From positions 112,059 through 176,058 of the forward strand of contig OMYJ01000004.1 in NCBI GenBank assembly GCA_900315245.1: a stretch of DNA of 64,000 bases, in the 5' to 3' direction. The translations under genes and the position numbers were made by a program. This stretch comes from an uncultured Bacteroidales bacterium (GTDB lineage: Bacteria > Bacteroidota > Bacteroidia > Bacteroidales > WCHB1-69). The notes under the pieces were generated by a model that worked only from the letters and a program-made list of their open reading frames with translations, was not told the origin of the DNA and made no database searches. Shown one piece after another: positions 44,906-53,469 of this stretch. How positions within the stretch are numbered: the first letter of the stretch is position 1; each line of letters begins with the position of its first letter.

Positions 44906-46486
44906 TCAAAACGGTGTCTCATTTTCATATCCCTGCTGCATGGGGTCGTCGAAACTACTGCCGCTGTCGGCGTCGTTATTAGCAGCACTGTCGTAGTAGC
45001 CGAAATTCTCGTTCGGGGTGATGCCTGCCGAGGGAGACATGTAGTTGCTCTCGGGGCCGAAGGAGCCTTCGCTGACATCGCAGAACTTCGTGAACTGGCT
45101 CTGGAAGCGGACTTTCACGTTGCCGGTGCTGCCGTGACGGTTCTTCTCGAACATGATCTCGGCCATACCGTCGGCGGGGGTGTTGTCCTCGAAGGTGTCT
45201 AAATGGTAGTATTCGGGACGGTAGATGAAGAGCACCATGTCGGCATCTTGCTCAATGGAGCCGGATTCACGCAAGTCGGAGAGCATCGGGCGTTTGGAGC
45301 CGCCACGGGTCTCCACGGCGCGGCTCAACTGCGACAGGGCGATGACGGGGATGTTCAGCTCTTTGGCTAAAGCCTTGAGCGAACGTGAAATGTAGCTGAT
45401 CTCCTGCTCACGGTTGCCCCCGTGCTTGGAGTTGTCGTTGCCCGCCTGCATCAGCTGCAGGTAGTCCACGATGATCATCTGGATGTTGTATTTGTGCTTC
45501 AGACGGCGGCATTTGGCGCGCAGGTCGAAGACGGACAGGGCAGGGGTGTCGTCGATGATCAGGTTCGAGCTTTGCAGACGGCCTACATTCTCCCACAGCT
45601 TCGACCATTCCACATCGGAGAGGTTGCCTTTGGAGATGTGGTCGGAAGGGATGCCCGACTCGATGGAGAAGAGTCTGTGAACCAGCTGGCTGGCAGACAT
45701 TTCCAGCGAGAAGAAGGCTATCGGCATATCGAAGTCGATGGCGGCGTTGCGGGCGATGGAAAGCACGAAGGAGGTCTTACCCATACCGGGACGTGCGGCG
45801 AGGATCACGAGGTCGGACTTCTGCCAGCCGCCGGTCTTCTCGTCGATGGCGCGGATGCCGCTGGGCACGCCCTGCAGCTCCTCCTGCGACTCCCGGATTT
45901 CCGACAGCTCGTTCAACGCCATACTCACCACGTCGCCCAACTCCTTGCTGTCGCGCTTGAGGTTGCTCTCCACAATAGAGAATATCTTGGTCTCGGCCTC
46001 GTCAAGCATCGTGAGCACGTCTTTGCCGTCGTCGTAGGCATCGTTGATGATGGTGTTGCAGTTGCGGATAAGCTCCCTCAGGATGAACTTCTCCATCACG
46101 ATGCGGGAGTGGAACTCCACGTTGGCCGAAGAGTTTATCCGGTTGGTCAGGCCGGCGATATAGGAGGCGCCGCCAGAGACTTCCAGCAGCTTGTCTTTCT
46201 TCAGTTGGTTGGTGACCGTCAGCACATCAATGGGTTGAGACGCTGAGAACAGCTTTTGGATAGCATTGAATATGTGTTGGTTGGCCTCGACATAGAACAT
46301 GTCGGGCTTGAGGATGTTCAGCACTTCGTTCACGGCGTTGTCGTCGATCATCAGGGCTCCCAGCACCGCCTCTTCAAATTCCACTGCTTGGGGAGTCAGC
46401 TTGCCAGTTGTTCCGAGGAGGGTCTCGATGCGGTTGTATGACAAAGTCCGCGTCGGTCTGTTTGTGGTAATCGTTTCGTTTTCCAT
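44906..46486 (-). CDS. dnaB: Replicative DNA helicase
   Basis: This 526-residue hexameric helicase unwinds DNA ahead of the fork. The N-terminal domain (about 30-130) has PQAVEFEEAVLGALMID. The RecA-like domain has Walker A in ILAARPGMGKTSFVLSIA, Walker B near IQMIIVDYLQLMQAG, and ALSQLSRAVE(T)R plus DLRESGSIEQDADMVLFIYR. There is no intein. The variable tail (about 470-526) is Asp/Ser-rich. Repeats follow its stop directly, and no clear promoter box was seen upstream. Confidence 0.96.
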   Translation of the reverse strand: MENETITTNRPTRTLSYNRIETLLGTTGKLTPQAVEFEEAVLGALMIDDNAVNEVLNILKPDMFYVEANQHIFNAIQKLFSASQPIDVLTVTNQLKKDKLLEVSGGASYIAGLTNRINSSANVEFHSRIVMEKFILRELIRNCNTIINDAYDDGKDVLTMLDEAETKIFSIVESNLKRDSKELGDVVSMALNELSEIRESQEELQGVPSGIRAIDEKTGGWQKSDLVILAARPGMGKTSFVLSIARNAAIDFDMPIAFFSLEMSASQLVHRLFSIESGIPSDHISKGNLSDVEWSKLWENVGRLQSSNLIIDDTPALSVFDLRAKCRRLKHKYNIQMIIVDYLQLMQAGNDNSKHGGNREQEISYISRSLKALAKELNIPVIALSQLSRAVETRGGSKRPMLSDLRESGSIEQDADMVLFIYRPEYYHLDTFEDNTPADGMAEIMFEKNRHGSTGNVKVRFQSQFTKFCDVSEGSFGPESNYMSPSAGITPNENFGYYDSAANNDADSGSSFDDPMQQGYENETPF

Positions 46487-46604
46487 ATATTAGATTGTTT
46501 CTTCTTGTGAGTTTTTCATGTTGCAAATATCAGAAAAAATAGGGCAGGAAAAACACATAGTTATCAACATTTCGTGAAGAGTTATTATTCACAAATGTTC
46601 ATAA

Positions 46605-46904
46605 AAAACGGCACCCTCGCGCGGAACACCATACTATGGAAAGTGTCCAGATTTGATTGTGGATGGAGTTTGGTATGAACACGAGGCTTTTACGAAACCG
46701 AATCCGAAATCGAATTTCAGCAACATGCTGCGCAGAGGATTGTCCCAGTCAGACCGGATTATTATTGAAAAATGTGGATTGTCGGAGCGTATTATGCGAA
46801 AATCCATTAGAGATCGTCTTTTTGCGGGAATATGTATCAAGGAGATTTGGATGCATGATGGAGATCATATTTCGATGCTCTTTAAAAACACGGAAGGCCA
46901 ATGA
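46605..46904 (+). pseudogene. Fragment of a CdiA-type tRNase toxin C-terminal domain
   Basis: The frame is open from 46605, just after an in-frame TAA, to the stop at 46904, but has no good start codon (only a TTG at 46653 and later ones). It reads YYGKCPDLIVDGVWYEHEAF, then NPKSNFSNMLRRGLSQSDRI, then KSIRDRLFAGICIKEIWM. This matches the CdiA C-terminal tRNase domain used by contact-dependent inhibition and phage-borne polymorphic toxins. The N-terminal delivery part is missing, so it is probably an orphan fragment. No immunity gene is recognised next to it. Confidence 0.7.
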
Positions 46905-47141
46905 AAATCATCGGCCCACGCCTTCGTCGAATCCGTAGAATCGACAGCCAGAGATGATCTCTGACTCCGCTGCAAAAATACATTTTTTTTAATTCCAGCA
47001 AGTTTTTGAAAAATTTTTTTCAAACTGTAAACCATATATTTCGTTTGCATAGACATTCGGGTCTTCGTGCCCTTGCGAGGAGGAGGTTCCGTCTCCTTTG
47101 CAAAGATACGCTTTTTTGGGGCGAACAACAATTCGATTCTT

Positions 47142-47225
47142 CCAATTTTGTGAGGGAATAATCTGCTTTTTGTGCCAGTTTTGTGAGGGAATAATTTTTT
47201 ACTTCTTCCAATTTTGTGAGGGAAT
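47142..47225. repeat. Three copies of a 33-base tandem repeat
   Basis: CCARTTTTGTGAGGGAAT recurs at 47142, 47175 and 47208, exactly 33 bases apart. Middle spacers are less conserved. On the minus strand one frame gives FPHKIGRSKKL, FPHKTGTKSRL, FPHKIGRIELL and another gives YSLTKL repeats. Both are short ORFs I do not accept as genes. The rest of 46905-47270 shows only AT-rich sequence. Confidence 0.8.
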
Positions 47226-47270
47226 GTTTTCGCTCTGTACAACACCGTGTACCAGCCCTTAACTGTCAAC

Positions 47271-48590
47271 TTAAAAGGCGTATCCGGCGCCGAGGGTCGC
47301 GAATCCACGAGCCCCGAAGCCCAATTCGGCCGTGCCGAACCAGTGTTCCGATCCCGCTCTTACCCCGATGGCTGTCAGCTGGAAGTTACTGTAGTGGTAG
47401 TGGGGGACGTGCTCCTCGTATGTGACGAGGTCAATCTGTTTGTACGGATGACCGACCATGAAACCGATGCCCAACCCCAACCCGGAATAGAGCGTCACAT
47501 GCTTCCTGTTCAGATAGGAGAACCGCAGATCGGCTAGCAGGTTAAAATGTTCGTCGTTAATTCCCGACATCGTGTTGCTCCAGAGATGGGTATGACCGAA
47601 AGAGCCGCCAATCCAGCACCATTTGGCCACCCTGTAATGGTAGCTTAGAGAGAGGGTGGGGAGTGCATTTGTCGATAATCCGCCCAGAAACATATATAGG
47701 GGGTATGGATCGGAAAAGGAGAGCATCAGCTCATGACGGGGTAAATCCGTGTCCCATCTGGGTTTCTGGTATAGTTTCTCCTTGGCTTTTTTGAAGTTGT
47801 GTATGTATGCGACTTGGATGTTGAAGTGGGTGTTAGTGGAGGAGACGGTGCCGGCGGAGTTCTCGTCAGGAAAATAGTACCATCCTTGTGCGAAACGGAC
47901 CAACCCGACATTTGCGCCGACAGCGAACCGCAGCAGGTCGTCGTATGGCAAACGGTAGTAGAAACCGAGATCAAAGAGCAGGTCAGCCGTCACAGTGTTG
48001 GGCAACAGGTCGTAAGCCAAGCGGAATACCATATCCCCTTCATTTCCAGCATCATCAGTTCTGACTAACCCTTGTTCCGCGTTGTCGAAGTGTTGTCCGT
48101 GAAGGCGCCCCATTTCGACAAAAAATCCTACGGTCCCTAACCGCACACCGAGGTCGGAGAAGAGGTGGAACCGGTCGCCGACGGGCAGGTGCATTTCGAA
48201 TTTGACAGGAAAGTACAAACTGGAGTAGTGATTGGAAAATACATACTCCTGCCCTCTCAATGGGTATTGGATGCGGACTTTCTGCCTCCACGTATCACCG
48301 TATTCCAGTCCGAAAGAAACCCCGAAGAAGTCGGCGAAGTGGTAGGATGCTTCAATCCCGGCCAAATAGCTGTAGCCGGGCAGCCCTTTAGGAGAGGGGT
48401 AGTCGCCAATGTTTGGGATCACGTCACAAGGGCGGGTTATCCCAACGGATGTCGTATATCCGAAATGGAATCCGCTAAATGGGTCATATTTGCGGATGTC
48501 TTGCGCTGTTATGGACGTGGTGAACAGTATTGTTGCCAGCAAGATAGCGAATGTGGTGTGTCTTGCTCTTTTTAATATTACTCCTTCCAT
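47271..48590 (-). CDS. Predicted outer-membrane beta-barrel protein, paralogue of 40053-40979
   Basis: The protein has 439 residues. A signal peptide (HTTFAILLATILFTTSITAQ) is followed by two barrel-like parts. The first half has VSFGLEYGDTWRQ and YFPVKFEMHLPVG-type strands. The second half, from about 300, has YHYRVAKWCWIGGSFGHTHL and AIGVRAGSEHWFGTAELG, matching the protein of the ECF locus, and ends with aromatic Phe after LGAGYAF. A porin-like or uncharacterised outer-membrane role is likely. It stands alone, flanked by mobile-looking DNA on both sides. Confidence 0.72.
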   Translation of the reverse strand: MEGVILKRARHTTFAILLATILFTTSITAQDIRKYDPFSGFHFGYTTSVGITRPCDVIPNIGDYPSPKGLPGYSYLAGIEASYHFADFFGVSFGLEYGDTWRQKVRIQYPLRGQEYVFSNHYSSLYFPVKFEMHLPVGDRFHLFSDLGVRLGTVGFFVEMGRLHGQHFDNAEQGLVRTDDAGNEGDMVFRLAYDLLPNTVTADLLFDLGFYYRLPYDDLLRFAVGANVGLVRFAQGWYYFPDENSAGTVSSTNTHFNIQVAYIHNFKKAKEKLYQKPRWDTDLPRHELMLSFSDPYPLYMFLGGLSTNALPTLSLSYHYRVAKWCWIGGSFGHTHLWSNTMSGINDEHFNLLADLRFSYLNRKHVTLYSGLGLGIGFMVGHPYKQIDLVTYEEHVPHYHYSNFQLTAIGVRAGSEHWFGTAELGFGARGFATLGAGYAF

Positions 48591-48950
48591 TTTTGTATTT
48601 CATTATTAAAGCCACTTAAGGTTAACGCTCAAATAAACCAAATGTTACAAAAAATAACGCTATCTCTTTGAGGGATGAGCTGAGGGAATTTGCGTACCCT
48701 TGTTTCCCCTCTCCCTCGTCCGCAAGTGCGCACCATTCCGCGAACGCAGTGAGCGGAATCCCCAACGAACATGGACAACCCAAGCATTATAAATAATTTA
48801 ATGAATAACTATTTCGGAAATCTTAACGAATCTTAACAAAAAACGTGATGATCATGTCGGGCGTATTGTTTACTTTTGCCACCTGAATGTTTAACCCTTT
48901 AAAATTTAGTGCTATGGATAAATTGATTGAAAATTGAAAGAATTTGACAA
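48591..48950. other. Gap without gene
   Basis: The 360 bases hold an AT-rich leader for the gene at 47271, a GC-rich stretch at 48680-48775 with CATTCCGCGAACGCAGTGAG (a palindrome-rich, REP-like sequence), an orphan promoter box (48871-48878) and a very short ORF (48914-48937, encoding MDKLIEN). The DUF262 gene runs into this region from the right. No larger ORF or RNA gene seen. Confidence 0.6.
48871..48878 (+). promoter_or_regulatory. Orphan -7 box pointing into the DUF262 gene
   Basis: TACTTTTG on the plus strand is followed by a short ORF (ATG at 48914, stop after 7 codons) and then only antisense DUF262 sequence. It looks like a promoter that has lost its gene. Confidence 0.45.
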
Positions 48951-50777
48951 CTATTCAGGAAATCGAAACATTTTAGATACTTCAGAAACTAACTTATCAG
49001 TACGTTTCTTGATATCTTCCACCGTCCACGTATCCATTGCCTCCAGTTCGTGATTGATTTCCAGACCGTTCTTGTAACCAATATATTTCCCATCTTTGTT
49101 TGTACGGTCACGCTTTTGTTCGAAAGAGTAATTGCTGAGCGCACTATTGTATCCAGTAATAGTTAAATTGCCCAATTTATGGACATATTGTTGTAGATAT
49201 TCATTGGCGAGTTCATGATTGCCACCAGCTATCATATCTACCCACACCTGAGGGATGTTCTCTCCTTCAGGAAAGATGTGTTCAATGGTCCATATAAAGA
49301 CGTTGTTGTTGCTTTTTTCATACTGTTTGTATTCCCATAAATCAGTCCAGGTTTCTTTAGTCATGGATTTTTGAGCCAATGCGCAAAGAATGAAACGAGC
49401 TGCACCTGTATTCTCTTTGTAAATATCTCCATTGAGCCGTTTCTCAAACAAATCGTCAGATGCAACCCACTTAGATAGAATTATTTTCACTGTATGGTAA
49501 ACATCTTCACCACAAACACCTCCATTCTCTATAGCAGCAATGGCATCCATGAATATTCTGTTAAGGTCGCGTGTGCCAGGATAGTCGGTTACATTACGAC
49601 GAACAAAAAATATCGTTAAAAGATTCACAATCTTGATGATAGTCTCCTCTGACATTTTAATTTCTTCTTTATTTCGAAGAATGAACATTAAGAGCTGGTA
49701 TGATGGAACACCTTGAATTCTGGCCAAATCCAACAAAGCACGGCGATAGGGAGTCTTATCATCTTCTCTGTTGCGCAAATCTGCGAAAATGTTCCCCGCA
49801 ATTAAAACCTCATCCAAAAAGCCATGTAAATCATAGTTGATGAGTTTTTCGTAAATCTGAAGAAGATTGGACTTTGTGGCAACAGTGCCCAGAGGATCTT
49901 TCTTCTTCAAATCATCCTTACGAAATGGTTCGTTAAGTTTGTTTTTGAAGGCGTTGTAGTAATAACGGAAAAACCTCTCTTGGGTGGCATAATCATCGGT
50001 GAGATACTCTAAAAGTTCCTTCCATTGCTCAAAGCAATCATCCACCGTTAAGCCAACTTTTTCCGCACGTGCCATAATCAAGTTTTTCATCAGGTCGATG
50101 GCAGTCAACGGGGTTCCACGATTGTTGAGAGACTCGAAAAGAATATAGGCATCAGAGTGTGAAGAAACTTCAATTTTGACCAGCATTGCGTTGCAAACTT
50201 TTTTCTTGATTTCAAGAAGTGTAGCGACCTTGTTTTCGCTCTCATTTAAGTCTTGTTCAATTTTATATAAGAAATGTGAGAAACAACGATATATTTTACG
50301 TCGGCCATAGTTCTGCACTTTCTTTGCATACGCCAAAATGCCATTATCATGCATCACGTAGGAGAAATCGTCTTGATTGTAATTCTGAACCTGAGGCAAG
50401 AGTATTAATTTGTTGCTGTTCTTTCCATTTTGTAGAGTTTTCCTAATCCAAGATATTTCAAAAAGTTCATCTTCATCCATCTCTTCCTTATACTTGTTGA
50501 GGTGATGATAGAGGGCAAGAAGGAATAAACAAAGTGTGGTGAGACGTTGCTGACCATCAATTACTTCAAGTCGAGGATATGTGGAATCGCCCGTATTAAT
50601 GCAAATAATGGAGCCAATGAAATAACCTTCGAGGTTTTCAGTGATATCGTCGTACAGTGCATCCCATTCTTTATATGACCAAGTATATTCACGCTGATAT
50701 TTTGGAATAACATAATAAAATGACGCATCCTTTTTGAGAATTTCATCAATAGGATATTTATTTACAGTCTGAATCAT
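48951..50777 (-). CDS. DUF262/DUF1524 (GmrSD-like) nuclease
   Basis: The protein has 608 residues from the ATG at 50777. The N-terminal DUF262 domain has YVIPKYQREYTWSYKEWD (23-40) and the ParB-like nucleotide motif EVIDGQQRLTTL (71-82). The C-terminal DUF1524 has an HNH-type core: WTIEHIFPEGEN, then HKLGNLTITGYNSALSNYSF and later KRTDKL. This pair of domains is that of GmrSD type IV restriction enzymes, which cut DNA with modified bases and use NTP. The gene is AT-rich, has its own promoter at 50817-50824, and sits beside an EEP-nuclease operon, so it is a plausible defence gene. The substrate is unknown. Confidence 0.88.
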   Translation of the reverse strand: MIQTVNKYPIDEILKKDASFYYVIPKYQREYTWSYKEWDALYDDITENLEGYFIGSIICINTGDSTYPRLEVIDGQQRLTTLCLFLLALYHHLNKYKEEMDEDELFEISWIRKTLQNGKNSNKLILLPQVQNYNQDDFSYVMHDNGILAYAKKVQNYGRRKIYRCFSHFLYKIEQDLNESENKVATLLEIKKKVCNAMLVKIEVSSHSDAYILFESLNNRGTPLTAIDLMKNLIMARAEKVGLTVDDCFEQWKELLEYLTDDYATQERFFRYYYNAFKNKLNEPFRKDDLKKKDPLGTVATKSNLLQIYEKLINYDLHGFLDEVLIAGNIFADLRNREDDKTPYRRALLDLARIQGVPSYQLLMFILRNKEEIKMSEETIIKIVNLLTIFFVRRNVTDYPGTRDLNRIFMDAIAAIENGGVCGEDVYHTVKIILSKWVASDDLFEKRLNGDIYKENTGAARFILCALAQKSMTKETWTDLWEYKQYEKSNNNVFIWTIEHIFPEGENIPQVWVDMIAGGNHELANEYLQQYVHKLGNLTITGYNSALSNYSFEQKRDRTNKDGKYIGYKNGLEINHELEAMDTWTVEDIKKRTDKLVSEVSKMFRFPE

Positions 50778-50816
50778 TCTTTTTTTATTGAGCTTTTGTT
50801 CGATTTTTTTAAAGTG

Positions 50817-50824
50817 CAAAAATA
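50817..50824 (-). promoter_or_regulatory. -7 box for the DUF262 gene
   Basis: The minus strand reads TATTTTTG, 40 bases before the ATG at 50777. It lies inside the longer ORF frame that starts at 50819, which argues for the shorter start. Confidence 0.55.
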
Positions 50825-50983
50825 CGACTTTTTAAATTATATTTCTGGTTTTAATTCTTCACCTCGAATTTCTTGAAATTTACGTGTTTTTCAAGCTTGT
50901 TGGTGCACTTTCCTGGGGAACTACAAAGTGGGAAACTTTTTGTGAATATGTAGTTTGCCGCGTCGTCCAAAATGCCATGTGGA

Positions 50984-51319
50984 CTATATCACGCCAGGGG
51001 TGTGGAAGCGGATTCGGCGGCTCTTGCGGTACTCGTAGAGTGTTGCGTACCCCTTGACACCGTCAATTTCACATTCGTATCTCCATTTGCGCCAGTTCCA
51101 CTTGAACGCGCTGTTCGGGTATTTGGCGAACATTTCGGCCATCACATCATGGAGGATGTCGTTTTTGGAAAGTTCTGCTTTCGGTGTCGGCCTCGGAAAG
51201 CCGTTGAGCAGCCTGTTCGGAATATTGTCATCGTTGTACATACTTGTGCGTTTTTTCGGTTTTTCAATTGGTTTTGGCTTTACGTTTGAATGAATAGCGT
51301 GTCTGGTTACCCAAAACAT
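50984..51319 (-). CDS. Small protein of the EEP-nuclease operon, unrecognised
   Basis: The protein has 111 residues; the ATG at 51319 overlaps the stop of the upstream nuclease gene by one base (TAATG). A second ATG (MYNDDNIPNRLL) lies 26 codons in. It is basic and Trp/Tyr-rich: AFKWNWRKWRYECEIDG, then ATLYEYRKSRRIRFHTPGVI. No signal or membrane span. The compact alpha/beta look with many aromatic and basic residues could suit nucleic-acid binding, but I do not recognise the family. Coupled translation suggests it works with the nuclease. Confidence 0.6.
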   Translation of the reverse strand: MFWVTRHAIHSNVKPKPIEKPKKRTSMYNDDNIPNRLLNGFPRPTPKAELSKNDILHDVMAEMFAKYPNSAFKWNWRKWRYECEIDGVKGYATLYEYRKSRRIRFHTPGVI

Positions 51320-51990
51320 TAAATCACAATCATTTGTGGGTGGTGGTCACTCATTTTATCCCATTTTTGCTGCAATTCATAAGCAAAAACAGGGATATCT
51401 GTAAAAGTGTAATCCAAGAAAAATTGTGAATGTTCAACAAACATGTGATGATAGGTGCACCGTGTTTCCTTTCCAAAGGTCTCTCCTGTTCGACTGTGGT
51501 ACAGACTAACAATACTGTATTTTGCCAAAAAATCAACAATATCCTCCAATCTACCAGTTTGTTGTGTCGCTCCACTTTGACCAATAAAGCAATTCAAGTC
51601 TCCAGTGATGAGCGTAGGATACTGCTGTATATACGACTCGTATTCATGTAGTGCCTCTAACAATATTTGGGGATATACCTTGTTGTCCCCATCATGAACT
51701 GTTGGCCATGCGGCAATGAGAAGCCAACTGTTATCTACAATTAAAGGTCGAATGTACTTGTGCTTTTCATTCCACCATTTAGGGGGGACGCAATTAATTG
51801 ATTTTTTCCAAAAAACTCCAAGCCCCTTTTTCTCATATACACCCTGCCAAACTTTTTCATAGCTATCGGGGATATGAATGTGTGTAGGATTTGACAGCTC
51901 TGGTATAACATTGATGTCCGCATCATACGAGAGCACTTTGTCAATCTTTTCTTGTGAGCAATGATGGATGTTGTATGATAAGATTTTCAT
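51319..51990 (-). CDS. Endonuclease/exonuclease/phosphatase (EEP, DNase I-like) protein
   Basis: The protein has 223 residues from the ATG at 51990; the longer ORF start at 52122 would lie upstream of the promoter box. The EEP fold is shown by MKILSYNIHH (metal-site Asn), INVIPELSNPT with the catalytic Glu, PTLITGDLNCFIGQ with the catalytic Asp/Asn, and the C-terminal SDHHPQMIVI with the His. The fold hydrolyses phosphodiesters or phosphates in nucleic acids, lipids or nucleotides. No signal peptide, so it is cytoplasmic. Its ORF overlaps the next gene, and the DUF262 gene lies behind, consistent with a defence or DNA-processing cassette. Confidence 0.82.
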   Translation of the reverse strand: MKILSYNIHHCSQEKIDKVLSYDADINVIPELSNPTHIHIPDSYEKVWQGVYEKKGLGVFWKKSINCVPPKWWNEKHKYIRPLIVDNSWLLIAAWPTVHDGDNKVYPQILLEALHEYESYIQQYPTLITGDLNCFIGQSGATQQTGRLEDIVDFLAKYSIVSLYHSRTGETFGKETRCTYHHMFVEHSQFFLDYTFTDIPVFAYELQQKWDKMSDHHPQMIVI

Positions 51991-52010
51991 GTTCTGAATA
52001 TATAACGCCG

Positions 52011-52018
52011 CAAAATTA
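52011..52018 (-). promoter_or_regulatory. -7 box for the EEP operon
   Basis: The minus strand reads TAATTTTG, 21 bases before the ATG at 51990. Confidence 0.5.
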
Positions 52019-52069
52019 AAAAAAATACCGTCACAATTAAAAGAAATTGAGAGGTCTTTCTGCGCCCGT

Positions 52070-52310
52070 CTACGAGATCTGCGTGAAATCTTGTTCCATT
52101 TCTGACGGATGTGCGAATCCAATGTCCCAAAATATGATGCAACCCCTCGCGGGGTTGTGAAAAACGAACCTCTGAGAGCATCCGTTGCCTACAGAGATGG
52201 AACCGCTAACGCGGTTTGGCGGACCGTAAATCGTCAATTTCTTTTGCAACGCGCATAGGCGTATGCGTGACGCCTTGAATCTTGAAACCTGAAACTTGAA
52301 ACTTGAAACC
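52070..52310. repeat. Repeat-rich gap with several palindromes
   Basis: The gap contains AACCCCTCGCGGGGTT (52141-52156), AACCGCTAACGCGGTT (52201-52216), GGCGTATGCGTGACGCC (52258-52274) and CTTGAAACCTGAAACTTGAA repeats (52281-52308). These look like several REP-like families next to each other. No gene seen; short ORFs here lack protein character. Confidence 0.7.
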
Positions 52311-52345
52311 AAAAAAGGCCGTCACCCTCCGGCAACGGCCCTTTT
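52311..52345. terminator. Bidirectional terminator
   Basis: AAAAAAGGCCGT (52311-52322) pairs with ACGGCCCTTTTT (52334-52345) around CACCCTCCGGCA. A and T runs on either side make it usable in both directions, behind korB on the minus strand. Confidence 0.75.
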
Positions 52346-52404
52346 TGGCTTTTGGCCTTTGGCTATTAGCTTTTAGCCAATAGCCAACAGCCAACAGCTA
52401 ACAG
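52346..52404. repeat. GCCAATAGCCAACAG-type repeats
   Basis: TTTTGGCCTTTGGCTATTAG followed by AGCCAATAGCCAACAGCCAA units directly behind the korB stop. Same family as 31896-31947. Confidence 0.8.
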
Positions 52405-53436
52405 CTATATCTCCCACGTATCCCCACTGTTCAACAAATCGTCCACGCATTTGTACTTGCCGTTGGCCATCTGCTCTTCCATTTGGTCTTCGTACAGTTG
52501 CGTGTAGGAGGTCTTCTTGACGTTGCGGATCACGCCGATGGCCACGGGGAGGTCGCCGCTCATGCGGGCCAGCATCATGTGGATGCCGGTGTCCTCGGTG
52601 TCCTCGTGGTGGATCATGATGTCGTCCATCGTGATGCCGTTCTCGCCAATGGTCACAGCCTCTAAGCAACGGCCGTTGAAGCGCAGACCCTTGTTTTTCT
52701 CCTTGCCGAAGATCATGGGCTTGCCATCCTCAAGGATGATGGTGCGGTCGTCACGGACAGCGCGGTCGGTGATGGCGGCGTGGGTCTTGTCGTTGAAGAT
52801 CATGCAGTTCTGCAGCACTTCCACCACGCTGGTGCCGTCGTGCTTGGCGGCGCGGGTCATGATGTCGGTGGTGAGCTGCGGCAGGCAGTCCAACGCACGG
52901 GCGTAGAAGGTGCCCTGTGCGCCCATTACCAATTCACCCGGGTTGAACGGGTAGTCGATGGTGCCGTAAGGAGAGGTCTTGGTGACCTGTCCGAACTTCG
53001 TGGTCGGGCTGTACTGACCTTTGGTGAGGCCGTAGATCTCGTTGTTGAAGATGGTGATGTTGAAGTCCTGGTTACGGCGCACCGCATGGATGAGGTGGTT
53101 GCCGCCGATGGCCATGGAGTCGCCGTCGCCCATGCTCACCCAGACGGAGAGAGCCGGGTTGGCCAGCTTCACGCCCGTGGCGATGGCGCAGGCACGCCCG
53201 TGGATGCTGTGGAAACCGTAAGTGTCCACATAGTAAGGAATACGTGACGAGCATCCGATACCGGACACCATGCAGATGTTCTCCTTCTTGTGGTTGGTCT
53301 TCGGGAAGGTGTTCAACAATGCGGCGAGGATAGCGTGGTCACCGCATCCGGGACACCATTTCACCATTTGGTCGCTGGTAAAGTCAGCTTTTGTATATTC
53401 GCGATCCGCTTTCGGAACAAAATGTTTTTCTGCCAT
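52405..53436 (-). CDS. korB: 2-oxoacid:ferredoxin oxidoreductase, beta subunit
   Basis: The protein has 343 residues. It binds thiamine diphosphate and a [4Fe-4S] cluster: WCPGCGDHAILAALLNTFP, then IPYYVDTYGFHSIHGRACA, and the TPP motif SMGDGDSMAIGGNHLIHAVR with NFNITIFNNEIYGLTKGQYS. It oxidises 2-oxoglutarate or a related acid with CoA and reduces ferredoxin, usual in anaerobic Bacteroidota. It lies 33 bases after korA on the same strand. Whether 2-oxoglutarate or pyruvate is used is inferred from family likeness. Confidence 0.93.
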   Translation of the reverse strand: MAEKHFVPKADREYTKADFTSDQMVKWCPGCGDHAILAALLNTFPKTNHKKENICMVSGIGCSSRIPYYVDTYGFHSIHGRACAIATGVKLANPALSVWVSMGDGDSMAIGGNHLIHAVRRNQDFNITIFNNEIYGLTKGQYSPTTKFGQVTKTSPYGTIDYPFNPGELVMGAQGTFYARALDCLPQLTTDIMTRAAKHDGTSVVEVLQNCMIFNDKTHAAITDRAVRDDRTIILEDGKPMIFGKEKNKGLRFNGRCLEAVTIGENGITMDDIMIHHEDTEDTGIHMMLARMSGDLPVAIGVIRNVKKTSYTQLYEDQMEEQMANGKYKCVDDLLNSGDTWEI

Positions 53437-53469
53437 AATTATCTGTGATTAAATGGTTCGTGATTGAAA

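Noticed and set aside
46865..47308. 147-codon minus-strand ORF with FPHKIG repeats
   Set aside because: It crosses the toxin fragment, the 33-base repeat and the start of another gene region; there is no promoter or start signal, and most of it is repeat or antisense.
52070..52312. 80-codon minus-strand ORF in the palindrome-rich gap
   Set aside because: Sequence is made of AACCCC and AACCGC palindromes and CTTGAAAC repeats; such repeats often give false ORFs.
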